Assembly (NCBI RefSeq): GCF_015910535.1
Contig: NZ_JACBJG010000015.1
Coordinates: 1-64,000 of the forward strand
Direction of reading: 5' to 3'
Length of the DNA stretch: 64,000 nt
Source of the DNA: Saccharomonospora sp. NB11
GTDB lineage: Bacteria > Actinomycetota > Actinomycetes > Mycobacteriales > Pseudonocardiaceae
Within the stretch, counting starts at the first letter, position 1; each line of letters begins with the position of its first letter. The notes under the pieces were generated by a model that had not been told where the DNA came from, ran no database searches, and was given only the letters and a program-made list of their open reading frames with translations. The position numbers and the translations under genes are program-made. Shown piece by piece: positions 54,225 to 62,152 of this stretch.

Positions 54225-55166
54225 TCACGGACAGGGGTCGGCCACCGTGTCGAGTTCCACGGTCGTCACCGTGCCCCCGAACCGTTCCTCGCGGTGGCGG
54301 CGGCAGGCCTCGACGACGTTGTCCGGCTCAACCGCGTAATCGACCGCCAACACCGTCTTGCCCGCGTCGCGCAGCGCGCGAACATGATCGAGGTTCTCGG
54401 CACAGTAGTCCGCCACGCACGGCTGGTCGGTGTCGCGGAAGAACAGGTCCTCCACACCGATGCCGTCGATCGCGTCGAGATAGCCGTCGACCATTCGAAG
54501 CTCCGGCGCGTTCTGCGGGAAGACGAGGAAACCCGGTCGTTGCGCATGGGCGTGGTCGGCGATCCGGCGGACCAGCTCCACCATCCGGCGCGCGGCCTCC
54601 TCCCGTCCCCCGTCCGGCAACGCCGACGGATCGATCTGCTCGTAGGCCAGCAGCAGATCCAGGTAGACGCCGTCGAATCCCGTCGCCAGCGCCCGATCGA
54701 CCCGCGGACGCACGACCTCATCCCACCAACGGGGGTCCCAGAAGCGCACGAACCGCTCACCCGGCCACGACGGCACCTCACCCAGCAGCAGCTCGGGATG
54801 CTCGGTGGCGAGGTGGTCGAACTCGGGACGGAACTGCTCGACGGCCCCGATCTCGAAGTACGCCAGCACCGTCTTGCTCGACGCCCGGAGCCGGGCGATC
54901 TCGTCGGGATCGAAGTAGTCCTCCCCACCGTCCCGGGCGAGGTCGATCACCACGACATCATGGGGAGCCGCGACCAGCCGGTCGAGCGCGTCGTCGGCGT
55001 AGCCCTGGAGTTGGTAGATCATCTGCGGCTCGCGCGGCAGTCTCGTGTGGACGGCCCCGGTGTCCGGCGTGGACTGGGGAGGTGCCTGACACGCGACCAA
55101 CCCGAGTGACAGGGCAAGAAGCGGCGTCGCCAGACGACGAGTGACGGCAACACTGTTGCGGCGCAA
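54225..55166 (-). CDS. Secreted lipoprotein, GH114-like (endo alpha-1,4-polygalactosaminidase family)
   Basis: A 313-aa lipoprotein: signal peptide with lipobox LVAC, then a TIM-barrel of the GH114/TM1410 type (YQLQGYADDAL, DVVVIDLARDG, VLAYFEIGAVEQFRPEF, FDGVYLDLLLAYEQ, VEDLFFRDTD). The family may cleave alpha-1,4-galactosaminan. No ATG or GTG is available at the right place; TTG 55166 follows a GGGGG ribosome site, so I take this rare start. Confidence 0.84.
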   Translation of the reverse strand: MRRNSVAVTRRLATPLLALSLGLVACQAPPQSTPDTGAVHTRLPREPQMIYQLQGYADDALDRLVAAPHDVVVIDLARDGGEDYFDPDEIARLRASSKTVLAYFEIGAVEQFRPEFDHLATEHPELLLGEVPSWPGERFVRFWDPRWWDEVVRPRVDRALATGFDGVYLDLLLAYEQIDPSALPDGGREEAARRMVELVRRIADHAHAQRPGFLVFPQNAPELRMVDGYLDAIDGIGVEDLFFRDTDQPCVADYCAENLDHVRALRDAGKTVLAVDYAVEPDNVVEACRRHREERFGGTVTTVELDTVADPCP

Positions 55167-55233
55167 TAGAAACCCCCACGATCTCGCCCGAAGTCTAGCG
55201 AGCGGTCGGCGGTGCTCACGCCGCGCGCCACGG

Positions 55234-56301
55234 TCACCGCTCCGGTTCGTCCGGCGGGGTCGGTGGTGCCTCGGAAGGAGCGGTCGACTGTTCGGTGAGG
55301 ACACGCTCCAGGTGAGCGTGGGCCTGCCGGAGTTGTTCGGTGAGCTCCGCGATGCGGGCGTCGCGGTCGGCGACCGCAGACCGCGCGGCCGTGGTCGTGG
55401 CCTCGGCGACGGAGCGGGCCGTGCGTTCGGCGGCGAGCTGCTCGCGGGCGGCGTCCAGCTCGGTGCGCAGCGCCGCCGCGCTCTCCCGCGTGGTGGTCAG
55501 TTCGGCGCGGGTCTGCTCCAGGGTCGAGGCGAGGGCGTCCCGCTGCGCGGTGGCGGCGGCGAGCTGCTCCGTCACCGTCGCGTGCGCCGCCTGCACCTGA
55601 CGCAGCTCCTCCCGCACCTGCTCGACACTGCGGGCCAGGGCGTCACGGTCCGACTGCAACGTCTCCTGGCTCTCCCGCAGTCGGTCCAGTTCGGCGGCGA
55701 GAGTCTCCCGAGCGCGCGTGGCCGCCTCGGCGGCGGATTCCGCGGCACCCCGCGCACGTTCGTGCTCGGCCACCGCCGCCCACGCCTGCGACTTCACCGA
55801 CTCCGCTTCCGCCTTCGCATGCTGGGCGGCGAGTTCGGCCTGCTCACGCGCGGCGCGGTCGTCGCGGGCCTGTGCGAGTGCCTGTGCTCGGGCGCGCTCG
55901 GCCGCGTCGGCGCGTTGCGTCGCTTCCTCGGCCTCGGTGCGGGCCGCCAACGCCTGCTCCTCCGCCTGCTTGACCTGAGCCAGCGCCTGCTCCTCGGCGA
56001 CCTTGAGGCGTTGCCCCATGTCGGTGAGCGCCGACAGCAGCGGAGCGGTCGCGGTGTCGAAGGACTCCGCGGCCCGGCGCAGCTCCACGAGCGGCTCGAC
56101 CACCGCGGCCGTGCGCGCGGCCCGCCGCTGCCGCGACGCCGCGTCGGCGTGGGACTTGCAGCAGTACGACGACGGCCTCCCACCCTTGCGTCGACCGTTC
56201 TCGTCGACGGCGGGCGGGGGCAAAGGGTTGTCACAGCCGTCCAGCGCGCAGACACCCTGCGAGTCCGGCACCGGCTCGGCGCTCACCAGCTCGTCAGCCA
56301 C
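55234..56301 (-). CDS. Long coiled-coil protein with N-terminal Cys/His motif
   Basis: A 355-aa protein. The first ~60 residues contain CALDGCDNPLP and YCCKSHADAASRQRR, a plausible zinc-binding, DNA-contacting head. From about residue 75 to 335 it is almost uninterrupted Ala/Glu/Arg/Gln heptads, a long coiled coil like KfrA or SMC-like proteins. The end is a short Pro-rich tail. It may bind DNA and bridge or organise it; no enzyme motif is present. GTG 56301 has GAGGA upstream. Confidence 0.8.
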   Translation of the reverse strand: MADELVSAEPVPDSQGVCALDGCDNPLPPPAVDENGRRKGGRPSSYCCKSHADAASRQRRAARTAAVVEPLVELRRAAESFDTATAPLLSALTDMGQRLKVAEEQALAQVKQAEEQALAARTEAEEATQRADAAERARAQALAQARDDRAAREQAELAAQHAKAEAESVKSQAWAAVAEHERARGAAESAAEAATRARETLAAELDRLRESQETLQSDRDALARSVEQVREELRQVQAAHATVTEQLAAATAQRDALASTLEQTRAELTTTRESAAALRTELDAAREQLAAERTARSVAEATTTAARSAVADRDARIAELTEQLRQAHAHLERVLTEQSTAPSEAPPTPPDEPER

Positions 56302-56511
56302 CGCACCATCCTCGCCCACCGTCCGAAGCGATCAGCAGGGTGGGGACGGCCAGGAACGTCGCATGATCCGAATTGCGATGTTCGGGTGAGCTGTGCTCGT
56401 TACTACGAAGTGGGATCACGGACAGCTCCTAGCGTCTGACCCGGCTCGGGGTGCGGCTCGCTTGACGGGGCCGTTTTCCGAGTCCACACGGAAACCAACG
56501 AGGGGGAAACG

Positions 56512-56925
56512 ATGAAACGCATACTCGCCACCGCCGCGGCCGCGGTGATGACTCTGACCGCACTCGCCGGCACCGCCACCGCAGCCCAGACCGACACCGG
56601 GATCACCCCGGCCGTCAGCTGCTACGACGGCGCGGTGGTCTCGCCGATCTCGAAGACCGGCTACAGCCCCACGGGGGCGAACGCACCGGCCAAGACCACC
56701 ACGCGGTGCAACGACATCAACGTCAAGGTGGGTTTCTCGTCCAAGGCCAGAGTGTGCTTCTACGCCCAGCAGAAGCCGACCCAGTTGCTGTACTGCCAGG
56801 ACCAGTGGAGCCCGGTCAAGAAGGGCACCTGGGTGGTCGTCGCCACCAACGTCCGGGACAAACAGCCGTACCGGGTGCAGTGGGCGGCTCACCCGACGAA
56901 CGCATTGGTGCATCTCGCCGCCTGA
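56512..56925 (+). CDS. Small secreted protein with four cysteines
   Basis: A 137-aa protein with a clear signal peptide (MKRILATAAAAVMTLTALAG, cleavage near ATA-A). The mature ~110 residues contain four Cys (SCYDG, RCNDI, VCFYA, YCQDQ), so two disulfides are likely, and short beta-strand-like blocks (WVVVATNV) suggest an SH3-like fold. Strong ribosome site GAGGGGG. No family recognised. Confidence 0.82.
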   Translation: MKRILATAAAAVMTLTALAGTATAAQTDTGITPAVSCYDGAVVSPISKTGYSPTGANAPAKTTTRCNDINVKVGFSSKARVCFYAQQKPTQLLYCQDQWSPVKKGTWVVVATNVRDKQPYRVQWAAHPTNALVHLAA

Positions 56926-57078
56926 CACGTAGCGGGTGGGCGCCGACGTCCTGAACACGACCTCGGTGGGTGAGGCTCCATGTCGCACCCACCGAGGCGG
57001 AACACCACCGGTGGGTCGGGGGAGAACCATCGGGTGAATCGACACGCGTGTCACGGGGCGCGGCGGCATGCTCCCGAC

Positions 57079-57783
57079 ATGCCCGCCGATGCGCCCGCAA
57101 GCCCCGTGAGTCGCCGTTGGACCGTCGGCCTGCACCTGCTGCTCACCTTCGTCACCGGCCTCGTCGACGCGGTCAGCTTCCTGGCGCTGGGCCAGGTGTT
57201 CGTCGCCAACATGACCGGCAACATCACGTTCCTCGGGCTGAGTCTGCATCCCGACGCGCAGGTGCAACCGCTGACGCCGCTGGGCGCGTTGGGTGGCTTC
57301 GTCGTCGGAGCGTTCGTCGCAGGCCAAGCGGCCGCGCGACTCGACCGTCACCCGAACCGGTGGCTGCCGACCGCGTTCGGCGTCGAAGGTGCTGTGATCG
57401 GCACCGTCGCCGTGCTGACCGCCGTCGACGTCCTTGCGATCGGCGACCAGGCCCTGCCGACGGTGATCGTGCTCGCCACCGCACTCGGCACACAGAACGG
57501 CACCGTGCACCACCTCGGCGTCCACAACCTCACCACCACCGTGCTCACGTTGTCGCTGGCCGGGTTCGTGACCGACAGCTTCTCCCGACGACATCCGCCC
57601 TGGCCGCACCGGCGACTCGGGTCCATCGCCGCCATGCTGGCCGGAGCCGCGGTCGGTGCTCTGCTGCTGACCGTGTCGGCGAGCCTGGTGCTCGCGGTCG
57701 CCGCAGCATGCACGCTCGTCGTCGCCGCATGTTTCGCCTTCGAACTCGGCAGCGAAGCCGCTCGGACGCGGAAGAGCGCCTGA
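57079..57783 (+). CDS. DUF1275 (YoaK-like) membrane protein
   Basis: A 234-aa protein with about six helices and the DUF1275 pattern: LLTFVTGLVDAVSFLALGQVFVANMTGNITFLG (in parts), LGTQNGTVHHLGVHNLTTTVLT. Possible transporter, function unknown. ATG 57079 is preferred because earlier codons look noncoding. Convergent with the next gene, with 2 bp between stops. Confidence 0.88.
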   Translation: MPADAPASPVSRRWTVGLHLLLTFVTGLVDAVSFLALGQVFVANMTGNITFLGLSLHPDAQVQPLTPLGALGGFVVGAFVAGQAAARLDRHPNRWLPTAFGVEGAVIGTVAVLTAVDVLAIGDQALPTVIVLATALGTQNGTVHHLGVHNLTTTVLTLSLAGFVTDSFSRRHPPWPHRRLGSIAAMLAGAAVGALLLTVSASLVLAVAAACTLVVAACFAFELGSEAARTRKSA

Positions 57784-57785
57784 AC

Positions 57786-58280
57786 TCAAGCACCAGGTGG
57801 AGCCGCGCTGTCCCCGGCGTCGTCGCCTCGTGTCGGCTTCACGGCCGGAATGATGCTGATGCCGCCCGAGCTCTCCAGGATCGCGTAGTCGATCTGGTCG
57901 AGTCGGAGCAGCCCCTGGCGGCTGCGCGCCACGGCCAGCACGTCCTCCACACTGATGTGTTCCTTGCGCAATCGGTGTTCCAACGGGCGACCACGCTCGA
58001 CGAGCACCACGGGGGAGCCCTCCACCAGGCGACTGAACTTCTTCGACTTGAACTTCACCAGATCCGCCGCGCGGTCGAGGACCACGAGCGTGACGATCGC
58101 CAACACCGCCGTGGTGATCGAATAGTCGTCACCGAGCAACGTCTGCTGCGTGGCTTCGCTGATGATCAGCAACAGCACGAGGTCGACTGTCGTCACCTGC
58201 GCCATGGTGCGCTTGCCCGTGATCCGGAACAGCACCACGATGACCAGATAGATCACCAGGGCTCGCACCACGATGTCCAC
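57786..58280 (-). CDS. DUF421 (YetF-like) membrane protein
   Basis: A 164-aa protein. Three N-terminal helices (IVVRALVIYLVIVVLFRITGKR) and a cytoplasmic domain with VEGSPVVLVERGRPL and the DUF421 ending DQIDYAILESSGGISIIP. Related YetF proteins are linked to spore or envelope stress. It follows the next-listed gene by 15 bp on the same strand. Confidence 0.9.
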   Translation of the reverse strand: MDIVVRALVIYLVIVVLFRITGKRTMAQVTTVDLVLLLIISEATQQTLLGDDYSITTAVLAIVTLVVLDRAADLVKFKSKKFSRLVEGSPVVLVERGRPLEHRLRKEHISVEDVLAVARSRQGLLRLDQIDYAILESSGGISIIPAVKPTRGDDAGDSAAPPGA

Positions 58281-58295
58281 GCCGCACCCTTTCGA

Positions 58296-58811
58296 TCACG
58301 GATACACGAGCTGCCGGAAGCGCACCGGTTCGGCTGACGTGCCGCCCACGGTGGCCTCCACCACGCCGAATCCGGAGTTCGGGCGCAGGTCGAACGTCAC
58401 CGTCAACGGGCCCTCGCCGCGCACACCGAACTCGTAGACGAGGTGTTCGCCCTCGGCGGTGACCGACCTCGGGGCCGGGGTCGTGGCCATGACCTCGTTG
58501 TCCGCCAGATAGTCCTGCGAGATCGACAGGCGGATCGAGCCCTCCCGCGCGCTGACTGGTGGGAATTGCACCTGCAGCGTGGCCTCGCCGAGGTTGCGCA
58601 CGAACCGGTCGTACTCCACTTGGAGCCGCCCGTCGACACCGGTGAGGCGAGCCTGGCCGAGCGCGCCGCCACCCCACAGTCCCGCCAGACCTGCCACGAG
58701 GACGAGAACGAGAGCGACCCACGCCACCCGGTTGACCCGCCACTCGCGACGCTGGAACGCCGGGCGTTCGTCGATCACAGCGGCGACGTCGGTGGTTTCG
58801 CCCTCGTCCAC
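58296..58811 (-). CDS. Hypothetical single-pass membrane protein
   Basis: A 171-aa protein: about 35 cytosolic residues, one helix (WVALVLVLVAGLAGLWG), and an outer domain with beta-strand character (LTVTFDLRPNSGFGVVEA). GTG 58811 has GAGG upstream. Operon with the DUF421 gene suggests a shared envelope role. No family recognised. Confidence 0.78.
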   Translation of the reverse strand: MDEGETTDVAAVIDERPAFQRREWRVNRVAWVALVLVLVAGLAGLWGGGALGQARLTGVDGRLQVEYDRFVRNLGEATLQVQFPPVSAREGSIRLSISQDYLADNEVMATTPAPRSVTAEGEHLVYEFGVRGEGPLTVTFDLRPNSGFGVVEATVGGTSAEPVRFRQLVYP

Positions 58812-58938
58812 GGTTCTCGCCTCCTCGCGCGCGGGACGAGCAGGTGCTTCCCCACCCGAGCTGCGGCGAAACGCCGTCGACCACAGCACCCGTCACCCGT
58901 GGTGAGGTCTGGCCGCCGGACACGTCCGCGCTCGGGCG

Positions 58939-59076
58939 TCACGGCTTGCGTCGACTTCTCGTGCCTGCTCGCCGCCTCGCGCGGTGTTCGAGCCGGGCGA
59001 GTGTCGACGAGACCACCGTGCCCCACGCCTCGTCCGAGTCTTCGGCGGCGGTCACGCGGAGTCGTGTCACCGCCAT
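58939..59076 (-). CDS. Possible 45-aa basic protein
   Basis: ATG 59076 opens a frame with a plausible acidic head (AAEDSDEAWG) and an Arg-rich tail ([14 protein letters not shown]). No clear ribosome site and no known relatives recognised. The remaining bases between 58812 and 59190 show nothing else that I can support. Confidence 0.3.
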   Translation of the reverse strand: MAVTRLRVTAAEDSDEAWGTVVSSTLARLEHRARRRAGTRSRRKP

Positions 59077-59190
59077 GTCCACACCACGCGAGAACGATGC
59101 CGACCGGCCGACCGTGATGGGACAACAGCGGAGCGCGGCACGGAACGCAGGAAACCTCGTGGTGTCGGAATGACGCGCTAACGTGCGGCC

Positions 59191-59514
59191 ATGACGACCT
59201 CCACAGGGCAGACCGTGCTGCACGTCCTGCACCTGCACTACACCGGCACCGAGGCCGCCGCCGCCCCGTTCGTCACCGCCCACGTCGACTACCTCCGCCG
59301 CTACCACGACGCCGGCACATTCCTCGTCTCCGGCCAGACCGTGCCCACGTCGGACGGCGGTGTGATCGTCGCCGGTGGCGTCGATCGCGAAGCCGTCGAG
59401 GCCATCACCCGAACGGACCCGTTCGTGATCGCGGGCGTGGGCCGATACTCGATCACCACCATCACGGCGGGCCGAACACATCCGGCGCTCGCCGAGCTGC
59501 TCGACCAGCGGTAG
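59191..59514 (+). CDS. YciI-like family protein
   Basis: A 107-aa ferredoxin-like alpha/beta protein with the YciI pattern: FVTAHVDYLRRYHDAGTFLVSG, the conserved His/Asp pair (H and D within AHVDYL) and DPFVIAGVGRYSITTI. A small dimeric enzyme-like fold of unknown reaction. Confidence 0.85.
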   Translation: MTTSTGQTVLHVLHLHYTGTEAAAAPFVTAHVDYLRRYHDAGTFLVSGQTVPTSDGGVIVAGGVDREAVEAITRTDPFVIAGVGRYSITTITAGRTHPALAELLDQR

Positions 59515-59523
59515 GTCACGGGT

Positions 59524-59915
59524 TCACGGCGTCCTCCGCCGACCACACACGATCAGAATTCCCGGCCCCGGACCGTAGTGGCAGTCGTTCGGACACAGCA
59601 GCACCTCCGCCGACACCACCTCGAAACCCACACTGTCCAGCGCGTCGCTCCACTCGTCCGGCGAGAGGTCCCATCGGGAAATCTCGAACTCGCGGAACCC
59701 AGGGGCCATGTGAGAGATCACGGATCGCCCACCGGGCCGCACCCGCGCCGCCACCGCAGGCAACAACCTCGCCGGATCGACGAACCACGCGGCTCCGAAA
59801 CGGGAATACACCGAACTCCAGATTCGCGATCCCGGGCCAGTGGGCGTGCGCGAGTGCGTCCGCCGACTCGTCGACCCCGGTCACCCGCCACGGGCGTGTC
59901 AGGGCGAGGTGTGCT
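59524..59915 (-). pseudogene. Methyltransferase pseudogene, C-terminal part (inverted relative to N-terminal part)
   Basis: The frame from 59811 to 59524 reads VYSRFGAAWFVDPARLLPAV, VRPGGRSVISHMAPGF and FEISRWDLSPDEW, the second half of a SAM methyltransferase. Upstream, in another frame, LALTRPWRVTGVDESADALA and GIANLEF give the strand-2 region. The stretch normally joining these (about 15-20 residues with motif II) is missing at about 59813, with a frame change. The matching N-terminal half lies on the opposite strand at 60333-60473. Confidence 0.7.
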
Positions 59916-59918
59916 GCG

Positions 59919-60194
59919 CTGCTGTTCCCGCTCACCCACGGCACGCTCTGGTACGTCGGCATCGAGACGTTCGACCTCCACGTGATCCACGACGCCGACA
60001 CCGTGAGCCCCGAGGACGTCGACCGGGAACGCGAGCGACTGCTCGACCGGCTCAAGCGGATCGGAAGCGAGCCGACGCGCCCCTACCGGCGGCTGCGCGA
60101 CGGGGACTATCCACCGGACCTGCGTGCTTTGCGGCCGGACTTGTTTCCCGGGCGCACCGACTTCGGCATCCATCGCAAGGAGGTGTCGCGCTGA
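59919..60194 (+). pseudogene. 3' fragment of an unidentified gene
   Basis: An open frame ending at TGA 60192-60194 reads as convincing protein: FPLTHGTLWYVGIETFDLHVI, then EDVDRERERLLDRLKRIG and YPPDLRALRPDLFPGR. It has no start; its left edge abuts the inverted methyltransferase part at a CTGCTG sequence. It is probably the end of a soluble protein whose 5' part was displaced. Confidence 0.5.
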
Positions 60195-60332
60195 TCGGCG
60201 GTGCACGAGCACGGCGAGGCGACCACCCGGCCTCGCCCTCGGCCATCCGTGTGTCCTGTCCCGGATCGCACTCGACGGAGCGGCACTTCTTGCCACACTC
60301 GACACCAGCTTTCGCCGGGGAGGGGGACGCTC

Positions 60333-60473
60333 GTGGAGACGTGGTTCTCGTGGACGCATCGCCCCGGACACGGCCCCGACGTCTCGCTCCTCGGCGAGCA
60401 CCCCGACGACGCCAGAGTTGTCGACCTGGGTTGCGGCCGTGGTTTCCAGTGGCTCACCGCAGCAGCCCAATAA
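60333..60473 (+). pseudogene. Methyltransferase pseudogene, N-terminal part
   Basis: GTG 60333 with a GGGGAGGGGG ribosome site starts a 46-codon frame: TWFSWTHRPGHGPD, LLGEHPDDARVVDLGCGRGF with SAM motif I, then LTAAAQ and a stop. It breaks off just after motif I. Joining its ACCGCAGCA to the inverted fragment at CACCTCGCC would give an in-frame continuation (LTAAHLALTRPWRVTGVD). Confidence 0.7.
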
Positions 60474-60944
60474 GCCATCGCCGCCACACCGTTCCAGCGA
60501 TGTGAGGTAATGATCGCCTGACATCTGGGCGCCGCCAGCGGCGGCCAATACTGTGATCGCGGCCCATACGAGTAGGCAGCGCAGGTGGCTGCATGCGGGC
60601 CGCGAAGCGCCTGCGGAGGCTGTGGGGGCCGCGAGCCCAGCGGGTCCTCCTGGGCTTCGGATTTGCCAGTAGCACAAGTCAGATGCGCTCATCCAAGTTT
60701 CGACAAGATTTGATGCATGAACGTTATTTGCCCTCGTAGAATGCTGCTCCAATAGGGGTAATGCTCCTTAGCTGTTACCGATCGTGCTCATATTGTGGCA
60801 AAGACAACAATCGCTTTTCCGTCGTTGGCTACAGTCCGCTCTGTCCATAGCTTAACGCTGAGTATCCATGGTGTTACAGGAATTTGAGTCCCGGCATGAA
60901 CTGCTTCTGGGGCTCAACTCTTGTGCTGACAAAAGGGGGAACAA
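60474..60944. other. AT-richer intergenic region with a gene remnant
   Basis: On the minus strand about 60500-60620 one frame reads like a membrane segment (LRCLLVWAAITVLAAAGG), probably a remnant of a small membrane-protein gene. From about 60700 to 60944 the sequence is clearly AT-richer than the genome and shows no coding frame. It should contain the promoter of the secreted-protein gene, but no operator could be singled out. Confidence 0.45.
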
Positions 60945-61340
60945 ATGCGAAAAGCCATTTCCGCTTTGATGGTTGGGGGCGCGGTTGCTGTGGGTGCTGT
61001 GACATTCGCGTCGCCTGGTTGGGCAACCACGACGACACCGCCAGACGTCGAGGCGGCAGCATGCGTCCTCACTAAGAGCAATGTGACATCTAGCTCCTAT
61101 ACCATGAAGGCCACGGGGGGACGTTCCGGATGCTCAGGCTCTGCGTTCATTACCGTCCAGCTTGCGGAGGATGTGTCCTTGGCGCCTGACCCGATTCTCG
61201 CTAAGACGTCGAAAACTATGGTCAATAACAGCATCTCAGCGACTGCCGGTTGCGGCGGTAGAAGTCACGGACAGTTTTACACCTGGGTAATCAGCTCTAC
61301 CGGAAATAGTACGGAGTCGGGCCGTACGGGTCACTGCTGA
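60945..61340 (+). CDS. Secreted four-cysteine protein at head of ABC locus
   Basis: A 131-aa protein with a signal peptide ending near GWA-T (residue 27). The mature ~104 residues hold exactly four Cys (40, 63, 103, 131), the last being the C-terminal residue, so two disulfides are likely. Thr/Ser-rich, no recognised family. Ribosome site AGGGGG before ATG 60945. It is followed by a hairpin and an ABC ATPase with two membrane proteins. Candidate bacteriocin-like or signalling protein; it lacks the lactococcin-972 motif. Confidence 0.8.
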   Translation: MRKAISALMVGGAVAVGAVTFASPGWATTTTPPDVEAAACVLTKSNVTSSSYTMKATGGRSGCSGSAFITVQLAEDVSLAPDPILAKTSKTMVNNSISATAGCGGRSHGQFYTWVISSTGNSTESGRTGHC

Positions 61341-61350
61341 TTGTTATGGT

Positions 61351-61389
61351 AGCGTTCTGTGTCCGGTCAATGATCGGACACAGAACGCT
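61351..61389 (+). terminator. Long-stem hairpin between secreted-protein gene and ABC operon
   Basis: AGCGTTCTGTGTCCG (61351-61365) pairs perfectly with 61375-61389 (15 bp, 9-nt loop). There is no strong T-run after it. It may terminate or attenuate transcription so that the secreted protein is made in excess over the ABC proteins. Confidence 0.8.
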
Positions 61390-61417
61390 GATAATCCGTT
61401 TCTGAGGGGCGCGTCGG

Positions 61418-62152
61418 GTGCGTATCGCGTTGGAGAAGGTAGGGTTCCGGTACGGGCGTCGTCCGGCGCTGTCCGAGGTGACGTGGGAGGTGCGTCCCGG
61501 GGTCACGGGGTTGCTGGGCCCGAACGGGGCGGGTAAGACCACGTTGCTGAATCTGCTTGTGGGGTTGACCAGGCCGTCGTCGGGGTCGATCACCATCGGC
61601 GACGGGCAGGAGCGGCCGTCGGTGGGTTTCGTGCCGCAGCGGTTCTCGACGGCGGGTGAGCTGCGGGTGGTCGACACCGTGTCGTATGCGGCGTGGGTCA
61701 ACGGTGTCGCGCGGAGTGAGTGCGGGCAGGCGGCGGTGCGGGCGCTGGCGGAGGTGGAGCTCGCCGACCGCGCGGGTGATCGGGTGCGGTCGTTGTCGGG
61801 TGGGCAGCGGCAGCGGCTGGGGATCGCGGCGGCGTTGGCGCACCGGCCGCAGTTGGTGGTGTTGGACGAGCCGACGTCCGGTTTGGATCCGGGGCAACGC
61901 TTGCGGGCCCGGGAGATCATCAGCGGCCTCGGTGAGCGGTACACGGTGGTGTTGTCCACGCATTTGATCGAGGACATCGCCAACGTCTGTGAGCGGGTGG
62001 CGGTGCTGGCGCGGGGTCGGCTGGTTTTCGACGGCACGGTGGCGGATCTGACTGCGTTGGTGGACGGGGCCGACAGCAGCGGAACTCTGGGGTCGCCGTT
62101 CGAGCGGGCGTACGAGTCGTTGATCAGTTCGCTGGGTGATGGGCGTGAGTGA
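61418..62152 (+). CDS. ABC transporter ATP-binding protein
   Basis: A 244-aa ATPase: Walker A LGPNGAGKTT, Q-loop in VGFVPQRFS, signature SLSGGQRQRLGIA, Walker B VVLDEPTSGLDP and switch His in LSTHLIED. Exporter/antibiotic-resistance subclass like the CcmA group. GTG 61418. Its end overlaps the next gene by 14 bp. Confidence 0.92.
   Translation: MRIALEKVGFRYGRRPALSEVTWEVRPGVTGLLGPNGAGKTTLLNLLVGLTRPSSGSITIGDGQERPSVGFVPQRFSTAGELRVVDTVSYAAWVNGVARSECGQAAVRALAEVELADRAGDRVRSLSGGQRQRLGIAAALAHRPQLVVLDEPTSGLDPGQRLRAREIISGLGERYTVVLSTHLIEDIANVCERVAVLARGRLVFDGTVADLTALVDGADSSGTLGSPFERAYESLISSLGDGRE

Noticed and set aside
59919-60470. Phase-variable invertible switch
   Set aside because: Repeats at the ends are only about 6-7 bp, no invertase is adjacent, and the methyltransferase also has an internal deletion, so a decayed one-time inversion is more likely.
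60945-61340. Lactococcin 972 family bacteriocin
   Set aside because: The mature protein lacks the Gly-Gly-Gly-Thr-Trp type motif and contains four cysteines, unlike that family.
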